Below are positions 11,180 to 21,815 of a stretch of DNA of 64,000 bases, piece by piece (the stretch's first letter is position 1; each line of letters starts with the position of its first letter). The notes below the pieces were generated by a model that was given only the letters and a program-made list of their open reading frames with translations, ran no database searches and was not told the DNA's origin. A program made the position numbers and the translations under genes. Origin of the DNA: Neurospora crassa OR74A (taxonomy: Eukaryota; Ascomycota; Sordariomycetes; Sordariales; Sordariaceae); contig NC_026503.1 in NCBI RefSeq assembly GCF_000182925.2, positions 4,774,001-4,838,000 on the forward strand, read 5' to 3'.

Positions 11180-12254
11180 GTGGAAAGCAGGTGCGATGGT
11201 TGAGAATGCTACATCTCAAGAAGACGGGGATCCATTCAGACGAGCGTGGATTGTGACATTGTACAAATTTGGGAAACAGCTTTCTGGACGGGCAGACATG
11301 AATTAGTGTCAGTCACGGCCAACTTCTGAAGATCGACGCGATCCGGACAGGAGGGACAAAGGGGAAGACATTATCGTTTTATGGTGGAGCTTCTCTAGAC
11401 AGAATAGGTCAAGGGAACGCTACCTATATTACAAAGCGTTAAGCATGCTAGTATCGCACAGGATCGTAGAGACCAGACTGTGTGTACATCGCAAGCGCTT
11501 ATGATCAGCTTTAGCCGCGACGGCAGTCCTTTGCGAAGCTATCCCGAGTTCGCTCACAATTCACCGCACTGACTGGCTTTTTTTGGCTGCCTCTCGAGGT
11601 ACGTACCTACCGGAGTTAGCAAAGGTTATGTCCTGGCATCATAGGTACAGCCACAGCAGTACTACACCGCTCCCAAGCTCTTCGTGAAAGGCAGTAATGG
11701 GTGTCCTTTCTGATACAGACGAGACCCGGAACCCAGGGCGTTGGATCTCCACTGTATCATCGTATGGTGGGGTATCCTCCAAACCTTGAAACATTCATTG
11801 CACTCTCGTGGTGTCGAGCCAGCCACTCTGCAAGCATCTTCTTCCCTTCTACCTATAAGCATACCAGCCAGTGCCGTTCTAGAGAGGTATCTTTCCGTTT
11901 GTCCTTGTGCATTCACCGCAGTGCCGTAGTGGATTCTTGGCGCCGGAGTTGTCCGCCTTTTGTGGTAGCATTTCTTCTCGTCTGGACAACTCCCTCGACC
12001 TACCACCTTTTTGCACCGTAGATCACATTTCGGTCAAGTCAATAACCGACGCAAAAGCGTCCACATTTGACCAAAACGGGTGTGCTCTCAACACTTTCCA
12101 AGACCTTGTAGGGGACTTGGTGTTCTTTCATTTGCTTTGATCTTCCCCGGTCTCCCTCTTCCACTCTTCAACCTCCAGCACACAATCACTAGACACCTTC
12201 TCGGGCGTCTACCATCACATTCAAACCGGGCGGGGACGCCAACGACCAGCAACC
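11180..12254. other. Intergenic; promoter region
   Basis: No gene is supported. The stretch ends in a pyrimidine-rich segment before the ATG at 12255. An AGAGGTAT half-motif lies near 11884. Confidence 0.5.
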
Positions 12255-13408
12255 ATGGATCGGGCAGGCTATAATAGCGGCCAACACGGAGTTTTTGTTG
12301 CGCATGTGCATTCTCAAGGCGTCAATCACCAATCAGGTGTTTCCATGATGAACCCCGGCGCAGACCTCGTTCATAGCCTCCAGGGAAATAGCCTCGGTGT
12401 CGTGGATCAACCATCCGGCGTGGATCCGAGTCTTGGGGCTCTGAATCAGTGTGATGTTAGTACTTGATCCAACGTGGGACACCTCTTAGCATGCAAAGCA
12501 TTGCTGACTTTCAACAGCAACCCCAACCCCATCAGGGTAATCTCAGCAGTGGCACGTTGAGCCCGCAAAACCAGGAAACACTTGACCAGACGTTTCTGAA
12601 CAACCAGCTCCAGCCGCAGCAAATGGCTCATCATCATCCAGCTCCTCCTTCTCAGCAGCTGGCTCCTTCCCATGTGCAGACCGCTCTCAATCAACAAATT
12701 ACCCCTCACCACCAGATTTCTCCTCACCAAAATCCGGGCCTTCTTGCCTCTGATCAGAATCAGCAGTCGGCGCCTCTTCAACACCAGGTAGCTTCTCACC
12801 AGCAGCCTGCCCCTCACAACCAGATGGCTCCTCACCAAAATCCGGACTTTCTTACCTCTAATCAGAATCAGCAGTCGGCTCCTCTTCACCAACAGATGGT
12901 ATCTGATCAGCATCCGGCGCCACTTCAGCAAGTGGCTCCCCATCAGAATCTGGCACCTTATCAGAATCCGGCGCCTCCTCAAGGCCAGGTGGCTCCTCTC
13001 CATCAGCAGCCAGTTCCCCATCCTGACTTTTTGCACCCAGCGGTGGTCGCTCTCCTGAACATCACTCCGGAGACTGAGACAGACGAAATTCAACACATGA
13101 TCCGGGAAGCGGCAGCTGTGCTTCACGCCCGACATCAAAAGCAGTGTGGCCGCGCAGGCTGCAACGCCCGGGCCTAGAAGGCAGGGCCGCGCAGTCGGTC
13201 GTGCCTTGAGCATTTGGGCAATCGGCCCGGGTTGGCAGCAATGGTAGAAATTTTGATCCGCCAGTCCCGCGGACAGGGAACGTGCAGCAATTGCTACGCG
13301 TTCATGCCAGTTGAGACCGGCGCGCATTGTGATGTTTGCAGGGCCAGAGGTATTGCGAGACGTCTTGCAATGCAGCATGCTGCGCAAGCCGGTGATGAGG
13401 CCGAGTGA
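12255..13408 (+). CDS. Two-zinc-site family, subfamily 1, with internal UAG
   Basis: ATG 12255 opens a 67-codon exon. The intron 12456-12517 (GTTAGT, GCTGAC, CAACAG; 62 bases) is phase 0. The N-terminus is Gln/His/Pro-rich with repeated APHQNP, NQNQQSAP and APLHQQ units. Then come HPAVVALLN...REAAAVLHARH and QCGRAGC (C-x4-C), and TAG 13175-13177 ends the 286-residue short product. The frame continues with SCLEHLGNRPG (site 1), QGTCSNCY...HCDVCRARG (site 2 with all four Cys) and RRLAMQHAAQ to TGA 13406-13408 (363 residues). This is one of the cleanest members. Confidence 0.88.
13166..13187 (+). promoter_or_regulatory. UAG-loop hairpin of the gene at 12255
   Basis: GCCC-(GG)-GCC pairs with GGC-(A)-GGGC: seven pairs with a small internal loop. 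The terminal loop TAGAA starts with the in-frame TAG. Confidence 0.65.
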
Positions 13409-14657
13409 GTGAGGTCGGCCCTCGAGGAACATTACAGCCAGTTTTGGCTACAAAGATCGAGGTAGCGAGGCCAAGGACGACGAGAGTCATAAGATGGGGG
13501 CGTACATGAAGGGAATTGAAGGCACTTACTATGGGAGTAAGAAGCTCGACCAGTACTTCTGTCTGGAACTTTCTTGGGGAAAGCCCATAGAACACCACGG
13601 CCATAGGTTGCATTTCGTACTATCCAGATGGGTAGATATATCAGTAGGCAAGCATTATGACCAGCTGGGCGGACGTTATCCCTCCATAACATGAAACTTG
13701 TCCATGCTTTTTTCGTGTTCCTTACTCCACGACAATGATTGTAACAGGTCCATATCGACTGCCGCCGTTAGAGATGTATATATGACTCGAAAGGTCGATG
13801 GTTTGTCCACGTCAATATTTCAATCAAATCTCCACGAGTTTTCGAGACTCGAGTTCTGTCCATGATGGGACGGACGCCGTCGGGACCCTTAACTTCTTTG
13901 TCGGCGAGGTTTCACTGCCTCTATATAGAGGTATCATTCAAGCTCTCGGGACTTGTAGCGCGTAACGGGCGATCTTCTGATACGAAAGATACGAAAAAGC
14001 TGAGTGTCGAGCATGGGATGTCCATTGTCTCGTACGGTGGTGGGTTCTCCCACTTTGACAGAGGTAATTAATAATCGTAATCGTCTAGTGTCAGCGCAGG
14101 CACAGGATCTCCGTCTGGCAAAATGACCCTACGATCCCAGCCACAGGCGTTCCATCACTGACGGCTTTCTTACCTTTCTGGCCGGGTATGGTGCCGGTGG
14201 ATCCCTCTTTTTGCCCAGCAACTCCGCCTTAGATTGGTATTTCTTGCCGTGGCATGCACAATCCTCCTAAGTGACTTGCCCCTCACACCGATCAACCGAT
14301 CTCGCACACGGTCAATCGGCGATACGTTGACTGAGAGAGCTGGACTCCCAATCTTCCTAACCCCATCAAAGGAACACCGTGCTCCTCCATCATTCATATC
14401 CGTCCTTGCAATTTGTCGCGCCTTTCTGGTTCGGCCATTTTTGCCTTCCTCGGTGGTCGGGGTATCTCCCTCCTTTGGTCGTGCTTCCTACCTTGCACAT
14501 TCACCTGCCACTACCCTCCCTCCTCGCCCAAATTCCATCTCCGCCCCAACCAATCGTCAGGGCCTCATCAATAAAGAGATTGCACTTATCTCTCAATTCT
14601 CACCAAGTCTGTCGACGACAACGGGGAATCAGGGAGTCATCAAAACCCCTAGAAACA
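13409..14657. other. Intergenic; promoter and 5' leader
   Basis: No gene is supported. One TAGAGGTA motif lies at 13926. From about 14430 the + strand is pyrimidine-rich, as expected of a fungal 5' leader. Confidence 0.5.
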
Positions 14658-15554
14658 ATGGATTCAGACAGTTCGGAGGCCGGCTCTCCCAGCCCGGCTT
14701 TGCAGCCCCAGGCCATCCCGGGCGCAGTCCACTTGCCGTTCGACCAAAACGCAGCTCCCGTAATCAACAACCAAGTCAGCCAAGCAATCACCGGCCATCC
14801 GGTGCAGCATGCCACCGCTTCTTATCCTCATTTCGACAACACCGATTATGCTGCTCAGCCGCAGATCGACGGTCATCAAGGAAACGCACCCGTTCTCAAT
14901 CAGGGTTCACATATCGACTCCCATCACGGTGGTGGGGTTCAAGGCAGCTTCGATGGCCAGCAGGCTCAACCCGCCTTTTCAGCTAATTACCTGAGCAACA
15001 ACAATCAGCCGCTTAACAACGATCACCCTGTCGTCTTCAACCAGCCTTTTGCGCCCAATCAGGCTCTCGCATTCAACCATCCTGCTGGCATGAACCATCC
15101 TGTTGCGGCCAACCAGCCTATTCCTGTCAATATGCCTGTGGCAATCCCCCACGCCCAGGCGCACCATCCCGCTGTTCGTGCGCTTTTCACAGTGACACAG
15201 TTTACGCCCAAGGAGGAGGTCCAAGTTATCATTCGGGCTGCCGCGGAGGTCCTCCACGCGGACCATCCCAAGTCCTGTAGCCAAGATGGATGCTCTTCTC
15301 GCGCTTAGAAGGCGCGCGGCCGTTCATACAAGTGTTTAGAGCACCTCGGTAACAAACCAGGCCTCCTGATGAAGCTTGCCATTCTCAAGAGACAGAGTCG
15401 CGGCGAGGGCACTTGCAGCAACTGCTATGCTGGAATGGCCGTAGAAATCTACCAGCATTGCCCTACTTGCAGGGCTAGGGGAGCCGCTAGGCGCCTTGCT
15501 GTGCAGTTTTCCTATGTTTCGATCGATGACGCTGAGGATAATCAAGCCGAGTAA
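14658..15554 (+). CDS. Two-zinc-site family, subfamily 1, with internal UAG
   Basis: ATG 14658 (MDSDSSEAGSPSP) is the first ATG of the family frame, and no coding intron is visible. The N-terminus is Gln/Asn/His-rich with NQP/NHP repeats near 15050-15120. Residues about 170-216 are HPAVRALFT...RAAAEVLHADH and SCSQDGC (C-x4-C), up to TAG 15306-15308 (216 residues). The frame continues with KCLEHLGNKPG, GEGTCSNCY...HCPTCRARGAARR and an acidic end at TAA 15552-15554 (298 residues). It is the closest relative of the gene at 12255; both keep all eight putative ligands. Confidence 0.87.
15300..15316 (+). promoter_or_regulatory. UAG-loop hairpin of the gene at 14658
   Basis: CGCGCTT pairs with AGGCGCG (seven pairs, one wobble) around the loop AGA. 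The A of TAG is the first loop base. Confidence 0.6.
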
Positions 15555-17375
15555 GAGGGCTAAACTCGCGGGGGACAGCGTCATTCGCGGCTATAGACAT
15601 GGAGTACTATGCCAGCCGGGGGACTGGAGCCTAGAAGGACTTCGGGTTCGAACTTCGATCGAGGATTCAAGACGGTGGGCTTAACAAAGGAGGCTTAAGA
15701 CGCGATTTGGTCGGAAGACGCTATGACGAAGAGAGACGATTAGCGGGGGTTTGACTTGACTAGGATGGGTGGAAGTACAACCGGGTAAATTCCCCAGCGG
15801 TATCTACAGGATTCGCGAGACATCTCACGCGGGATTCGGAAAAACGGGTTGTTCACCATCGTATCAGCATCGACACCCTGGATCAGGCTTGCTTGGGCTG
15901 GTTTTCCGGGTCATTTAGCTCAATCCATCACAATTACTCACATTCGCTTTCGTAGTGTTTGCTTGCCCGCCTGGTCATTGTGCAATGTACTTAGTAGAAC
16001 CCCCGTTTGTCCATGACAGGAAAGTCGTTGTCAGTATGCACAGGTCCGTCTGTCGGTGAGGTATGCTAAAATGTCTCCCGTTCTTCTCCCAAGATGTGAC
16101 GAGAATGTTTGACCAGGAGGACAGGTCCGTTCTCGGGAAGGTGATGCTGTACTCGGTTAAGTGGTTAGAGTCAAAAGGGCGAGGATGATAATACCAATGT
16201 TTGAGCGAGGAGGAAGCAAGACTGAGTTTGGTTTCAAAGATTGGGGGGTCGGCCGCCTTAAATCTTCCGGAGTGATTGGTGTCACATGTCATCAAGCAAA
16301 AATGCATTACAATATGTTAGATTTCCAATCGAGTGCGGACAGGAGTTTTGACACGCTGCAGGCGCGCCCGAACATGCATGTGACAGTTCTTGCTTGGCTT
16401 GCATTCCTGATATGCCCCTGATTTGACCAGACACGAGGTCTGCGTGTCTCGGTTTCGCGAGGACTGCAGGTATAGTTACCGAGGCAGGTAGATGTCGATA
16501 GCACAGGGACATGGCGTGGCAAGTCAAATCTTGCTTGTTCCTCGATGTCAATATCCCAAAGCCTGACAGGAACAACCGGCCACTTTGGCAGAACTGGAAC
16601 GTCGGTCGAACTGGAGCCAAACACGCTCATTGACAAATCTCGAGAAACCCCATACTCGCAAAAGACTTCACCATGCGTAGCAATTAAACAAATATCATTT
16701 TGATTTGACATGTCTCGATGCTGGATTCGGCTTCGTCATCTGTATACCGCCCCACTCTGCTCCTACCCCACCCGTCGCCCACGAGGTCTTCCTTCCTTCC
16801 CACCCCCAAAATTAACTCGCAGATTATACCACCTTCGCTCCTGCATCCTAGACACCTCAGCTACATGTACTCTCGCTTTCGGCATTCTGTTGACCGCGCG
16901 TGGTGATAGTCCGGTTTTCCTTCCTTCCTCCTACTTTCCCCTGAAATGTCTTGGCCGCAGTTGAACTCCAGATGAAACGCCGATTTGCCTTTGCTCATGT
17001 ACGAAAAAGTCATTTCACAGATCACGACGGGTCAAATAGTGGGAATCAAAATGTCGGTATTTCATAACAGTTTTGCCTAGAATTCCATTTCTAGCCTCCC
17101 TGGGACCTATACTCGGCATATGAGTTCGGCAGACCCTTCTTCGGTACGCAATTAGGGAGAAAAGATGGTATGTATCTTCCGACGCTGTTATACGTCCACC
17201 ATCATATCATCTCGGGATTACGTCTCACTACTATCGCGTCGCGCCTTAGTTCTTTCCATTGTCCACTATAAAGTGTCCACTTTTCCCGATTTTCCCTTCT
17301 GATCTGGATCCGTCACCCTGTCAGACCCCCAGTATCCTCTCCAGACTCGAAGACGCTCCGCTCCGCAGGAACTTA
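15555..17375. other. Intergenic between convergent subfamilies 1 and 2
   Basis: Open frames here are short and overlap in several registers with no family motif or intron-supported start. It is the 3' side of both the + strand subfamily 1 run and the - strand subfamily 2 run. I see no supported gene. Confidence 0.5.
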
Positions 17376-18371
17376 CTAATCCTGCTGCTCATCGTAGCAG
17401 TGCTGGCAGAAGAGACCAGATCCCCTCTGTGGGCGCCGCAGACAATTGGTGCATGTTCCTACACCCATCGCGGTATTGCGCCTTTGCGCCTCGAGCCTTC
17501 CCTTGCCAGCACGGTTCTTGAGACATCGTCGGCACTTCCTCGCACCCGTCTGCTAGACGGGTTGCGAGTTGCACTCGCTGCACTGCCGTCCTTGGACCTC
17601 GGCTGGGCCGGCATGCAGACTCTGAGAAGTTGCGGTATTGTTATTGTGATGGAGGTCCGTCTGTGCTGTGAAGGGGGCTGGGGCGAGGGCTGTGCTCTCA
17701 GCGTGGAAGTCATTGACGGGGACAGAGCTGTTGTCCTGTCCAAAGTTGTTGTCCTGACCAAAGCTGATGTCCTGACCGAAATTGTTGTCCTGGCCAAAGG
17801 TGTTGAGATGGTCGACATTGCTACCCTGCTCGGGCAAGTGGCTGCTATGAGCCATGACAGTCTGGCTCTGATAGAAATTGTTACTGTGGAGGTGTCCAGA
17901 GTTATTACCTTGACCGTAGGGGTTACTGGTGAGGCTAGCGTTGTTGGAGGTATTGGTGATCGGGTGTTGTTCGCTAGGCAGTGCAAGCTTGTGGACTTCC
18001 TCACTTCCGACCGAGGCGAGGTCTCCAAAAGAGATGGACTTCTTCCATTCTCCACTTCGTACCCACAACTCGAACTCTTCCAGAATGGTGAGGCTCTGGG
18101 GTGTGTTAAGTCTAGAAACAACAGAACTTGAAATGTCGTTAACCCGCTGATGGCTTACCTGAGGTTGTTGGGACGAATCAGTCAAGGCTGTATATAGTAC
18201 TCTCGTTAGTACTCAGCTTGTCGCATTTCACTTCGGCCTTGGATGCGACCTACCTTGCTGATCCTGAGATGCGGAAGAAGAATCAGTCAGCGGAGGAAGC
18301 CGGGCATCATGAACCTTGCTCGCATCAATTTTGTAGATGTTCGAGTGGTTTATGTGGGAATTGTTCTGCAT
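17376..18371 (-). CDS. Two-zinc-site family, subfamily 2, with internal UAG
   Basis: The start is ATG 18371-18369 (MQNNSHINHSN). Exon 1 ends at 18254, and the 66-base phase-1 intron (18253-18188, GTAGGT, TACTAACG, TATACAG) is clear. A second, optional 63-base intron could begin at the next GTAAGC. The N-terminus is Asn/Ser/Gly-rich with FGQDNNFGQDISFGQD repeats. QCSEC (C-x2-C) and NSQPV precede TAG 17555-17553 (about 250 residues). The frame continues QTGARKCRRCLKNRAGKG (C-x2-C closes site 1), GVGTCTNCLRR...FCQHCYDEQQD and TAG 17378-17376 (about 309 residues). A GTAAGT donor overlaps this last stop. Confidence 0.85.
17539..17568 (-). promoter_or_regulatory. UAG-loop hairpin of the gene at 18371
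   Basis: On the - strand CTCGC-(A)-ACCCGTC pairs with GACGGGT-GCGAG: twelve pairs with one bulge and the loop TAGCA. The TAG opens the loop. This is the most stable-looking example in the window. Confidence 0.78.
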
Positions 18372-19367
18372 TCTGACCGTGGGAAGAAGACTGATGGCTC
18401 AGAATCCCCAACTTCTGGATGGTCAGTTCGAAATCTTATGTCGGTTCGTAGGCAAGGGAGGGCGGATTAAGTACATGGTTTTTTTTTCTTTTTGGTTTAG
18501 CTAGCACTTCACACAAGTCAGTGGGGACTGAGAACCACATTCACTTGTGCAATTTTCAGGTTGGAAATGTTATTGAGATCAATGGTAATAGGTAGAGGTA
18601 CTTAGGGGTAGAATGAAGCTATTATCCCGCGGGCTTCCATCTACTGTTGAATGAAGCTGAGCGAGTCCATCCAAACGCGACCCGCAAAGCCTGTTGAGGG
18701 GAGAAAAGAAGGAATAGAATATGACATGAAAAACCCCAGCAAAAGGTGAATCGTACGTTTTGAAATGGAAAGGATATTGCTGAGACCAAGCAACTGTCTT
18801 GTAAGCTCGGTAACGTGCGCTAATGGTGACCCTTTGAGGAGTTGTAGAGCACGGTTAGATGAAGTGTGGCTGGTAGAGGATAATTCAAGACATCATGTTA
18901 TATAAAGGTCAATAACGAAATGGAGAGTGAGTTCGGGGATTATGTATAGCAAAGACAGAAATGACAGCAATGTTTCGTTGGAATATATGATAAGTGAAAC
19001 TGCTAGATTGGCGATGTTGATTCCAGTAATGTACACCTCAATCCTGAACATTGCCAACCTCATTCCCGCTCGGTGGTTTCTCCCGAGCAGCCATGCGCCG
19101 TCTTTGCTTTGCTGAGTGCTACCGGGTGCCCTGTTCTTTTCTGTATTGCAGCCCCTTGTGCGGCTTCCATGTCTGGATCTGTTCCAGCCTGATTTGGCCA
19201 AGACCCATCTGCAGCATCCTGCCCTAAGCTGCCGACACGTCCATCGATTTTTATAACCAGATCGTTCCTGCTTTCGACAACTGTCGCGACTGGGCTGCTG
19301 CATCTCCTCCTTCCTCCATTGCTGCGCGCCTCGATTCTCCTCCTCACACCTTCCCCATCCTTCGCTA
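18372..19367. other. Intergenic
   Basis: No gene is supported. A TAGAGGTA motif lies at 18593, and a poly-T run near 18480. Confidence 0.5.
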
Positions 19368-19660
19368 TTACTCTGCAGCCTCCTCGTCCCCTGCCATTTC
19401 ATCCTCCTCGGAAGGATTCGGGATGCCATGTGTCGCATTGAAGCAATGCTGGCAATGGCGACCCGGGGCCCTCTCTTGTCGGTACATGCAGTTAGAGCAT
19501 GTCTTCAAGCCCATGGGTCGGTTTCGTTCCATCGCTGCACGCTTACGCGCGCCGGGGCTGTTCTCCAAGCACTCGAGGCACCATCTGGCGCCAGTTTTCT
19601 AGATTGGATGCGGTTCCCTTGGCATTGAAAGCATAGTCTGGTGGACCTTGGTTAGAAGCC
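19368..19660 (-). pseudogene. Subfamily 2 remnant, C-terminal module
   Basis: On the - strand, TAG 19601-19599 is followed in frame by KTGARWCLECLENSPGARKR, MGLKTCSNCMYR and HCQHCFNATHG, ending TAA 19370-19368. This matches the extension of the gene at 20418 closely. A C-x2-C pair (CFQC) occurs upstream but one base out of frame with the TAG, and no N-terminus was found. I regard it as a decayed copy whose TAG position is still conserved. Confidence 0.6.
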
Positions 19661-20058
19661 TAGATGAAGCTCATGTTGTTGGCGAGCAGTCCCAGTAGAC
19701 AGTAGATATATATGAAGAAGCGTCTCTGTGAAGTTGTGCTACAATGACTCGGTAACAAAATTGCTGTTTTCAATACAGACAACGTAATCCTCATTCCCAT
19801 TCCCGCTCGCGCATCGTGATGCCGGAGCGGCATCCGCCCCGTCGAATCTGTCACTTGAACACCCACTGCAGTGTCTGCATTCCCCTCCTTGATTCCCTCC
19901 TTACTTCCTTCCCCCGCTCAAAACCGAAGCCTGTGTGACTGGTTCACTCATTCCTCCAACCCTTCTCACAAATACCTAGTTCGCTATCTACTCTCCGCCC
20001 TCACATCCTATTCTCCCTCGTTGAATTCACCCCAAACCAGCTATAGTATCTGCCGCGC

Positions 20059-20418
20059 CTACGCCAAGACTTCACCCTCCTCCTTAGGGGGGTTCGCAAT
20101 GCCATGGGCATTGTTGAAGCACCATTGGCAGTGCTGGCCCACAGCCCGCTGAGGGCGGAACATGCAATTGGAGCATGTTCTCAACCCCATCAGCCGATTT
20201 CTCTCCATGGCCTGACGCTTTCGAGGGCCCGGGCGGTTCGCCAGGCATTCCTGGCACTTCCTGGCCCCACTCTGCTAGATGGGGCGCAGATGGCACTCGC
20301 TGCACGGCGAAACAGGCTTCGGAAGGGTGCCAGGAGGATCGGTGGCGAGAATGAGGCCATCAAGGGGGTCCGCCAAGTGTTGGACTACAGACTTGTGCTG
20401 GAGGTGCTTGCCGGCCAT
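20059..20418 (-). CDS. Two-zinc-site family, subfamily 2, short member with internal UAG
   Basis: An ATG at 20418-20416 (MAGKHLQHK) is in frame, and an upstream exon is possible. A Pro run encoded by a long G homopolymer (20433-20449 on +) and a CTAACCTAG acceptor-like site lie just upstream. PCSEC (C-x2-C) and HLRPI precede TAG 20277-20275 (47 residues from this ATG). The frame continues QSGARKCQECLANRPGPRKR, then MGLRTCSNCMFR, then HCQWCFNNAHG, ending TAG 20061-20059 (119 residues). All eight ligands are present. The true N-terminus is uncertain. Confidence 0.7.
20264..20285 (-). promoter_or_regulatory. UAG-loop hairpin of the gene at 20418
   Basis: On the - strand GCCCCA-TCT pairs with AGA-(G)-TGGGGC, with TAG spanning the top of the stem and the loop (TCTAGCAGA). 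Confidence 0.6.
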
Positions 20419-20839
20419 TGGGACCGGCGGCGGGGGGGGGGGGGGGGGGTGGGGCTAGGTTAGGTTTTCCAGGGAACCTAAACAGGAATGTCCCGAATCT
20501 TTGCGGTAGTATGGCATGAGCATGGAGATTAACAGAGATCCAAGAACAGTTCACGATATATAATGGTAGAAGAAGCGTCATTAAATTCCGTCGACGTGCG
20601 ATTACTATATCTGCTATACTGCACCCTCATGCGCAGGATCTTCTAGCTATGCATCGTCCCTTCCCTCCTAAGCCCCAAACCATATCTTCATACTCCCAGG
20701 TCCTCGACGCCCTTACTGATGATCCGCCCCTCCGCTATGCCATCGTTTCTTCCATCCCCTTGATAATAATGTTCATCGCAGAGAGTAAGGTCAGCGCCTC
20801 TATTGGATCCGCTTGTTGGCTTCCCTTTCGCGAAGGCGT

Positions 20840-21815
20840 TCACTCGCGGCCACCCGCAAAGCAGTGATCGCAGAGCTTTCCTTGAGCGCGCTGGGGCCGG
20901 CGCATGCAATCGGTGCATGTCAGGATTCCCCGTGCAGCCCACTCGTCGATCTGCGCCCAGCCAGCTTCGCCGGGCTTGTTTTTAAGGCAGGTCTTGCATT
21001 TGTAGGCACCGGCCTGCTAGGCGGTGCCCACTTTGCATTCCCGACACTTGATGAGGGTGCTGGACCCGGCGGCGGGAGCGACCTGTACGTTGGATACGGT
21101 GGCATGGGCGATGGGTTGGATCGAGTCGCCGGAAATGGGATTAAGGACGTTAGGGCTGAAGGTACCAGGACTGTGATTTCCGGTCGGGTTGTGGTTGGGG
21201 GCAAAGAATGTGGTTGCCAGATTCGGGAAGTTGCACGTGGTCGGGGCATAATGGTCAGTGATCGGAGCGTTGGCGATGGTATTCAACATGAAGTTGACTG
21301 AGGTCTTGAGAAGGATGTCCCTGTCCGGATGGCCGGTCGTGTGCTGGAAGGCAGCCAAAGGACGAGGAAAGAATGCGATCTTGTGACCCTCCTCCCAAGC
21401 AAGCAGGATCGGATCAATCAAGTCGTCCGTGATCACGCGGTACCATCCGCTGTCGTGTGCATCGGCACGCGGGGTGTCGGAATCGTTGCAGCAGCGAACG
21501 GTGTTTTCGTGGACGATGGAATGAATGGTTTGGTCGTGATGAGCCGAATCGATGGCTGAATCGCGAATGGGATAGGCTGCATCGCAGGCGGTATCCTCCA
21601 GGAGGGCGAGGGGATAAGGCTCAGTAGAGCCGCCGAAGCTGGTCTTCAAGGTAATCAGACCTGGAAGAAGTGCATACCCTAGTTAGTCTTCTGGTCTTGA
21701 ATGGATGAGAACGCTCTACATTATGCATCGCATATTGTTTGGGACGAGATCGCATACCTGATGCAGCGTAATTCGCGTGGCCGTCAAAGGCCTGGGGGTC
21801 TTTGACAATAGGCAT
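20840..21815 (-). CDS. Two-zinc-site family, subfamily 2, with internal UAG
   Basis: ATG 21815-21813 (MPIVKDPQAFDGH) leads to a 58-base exon. The 97-base phase-1 intron (21757-21661) has GTATGC, GACTAACT and TTCCAG. Exon 2 is less repetitive than in other members and partly folded-looking (WYRVITDDLIDPILLAWEEG). KCREC (C-x2-C) and KVGTA precede TAG 21019-21017 (233 residues). The frame continues QAGAYKCKTCLKNKPG, then ILTCTDCMRR, then LCDHCFAGGRE, ending TGA 20842-20840 (292 residues). Both zinc sites are complete. Confidence 0.86.
21005..21028 (-). promoter_or_regulatory. UAG-loop hairpin of the gene at 21815
   Basis: On the - strand GGCACCG pairs perfectly with CGGTGCC. The intervening CCTAGCAGGC can add CC/GG pairs, leaving TAG in the loop. 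Confidence 0.7.

Noticed and set aside
20431-20450. Poly-G tracts (also 44695-44711 and the C tract near 59752) as regulatory quadruplexes
   Set aside because: Single homopolymer runs. Their length is error-prone and nothing else supports a function.
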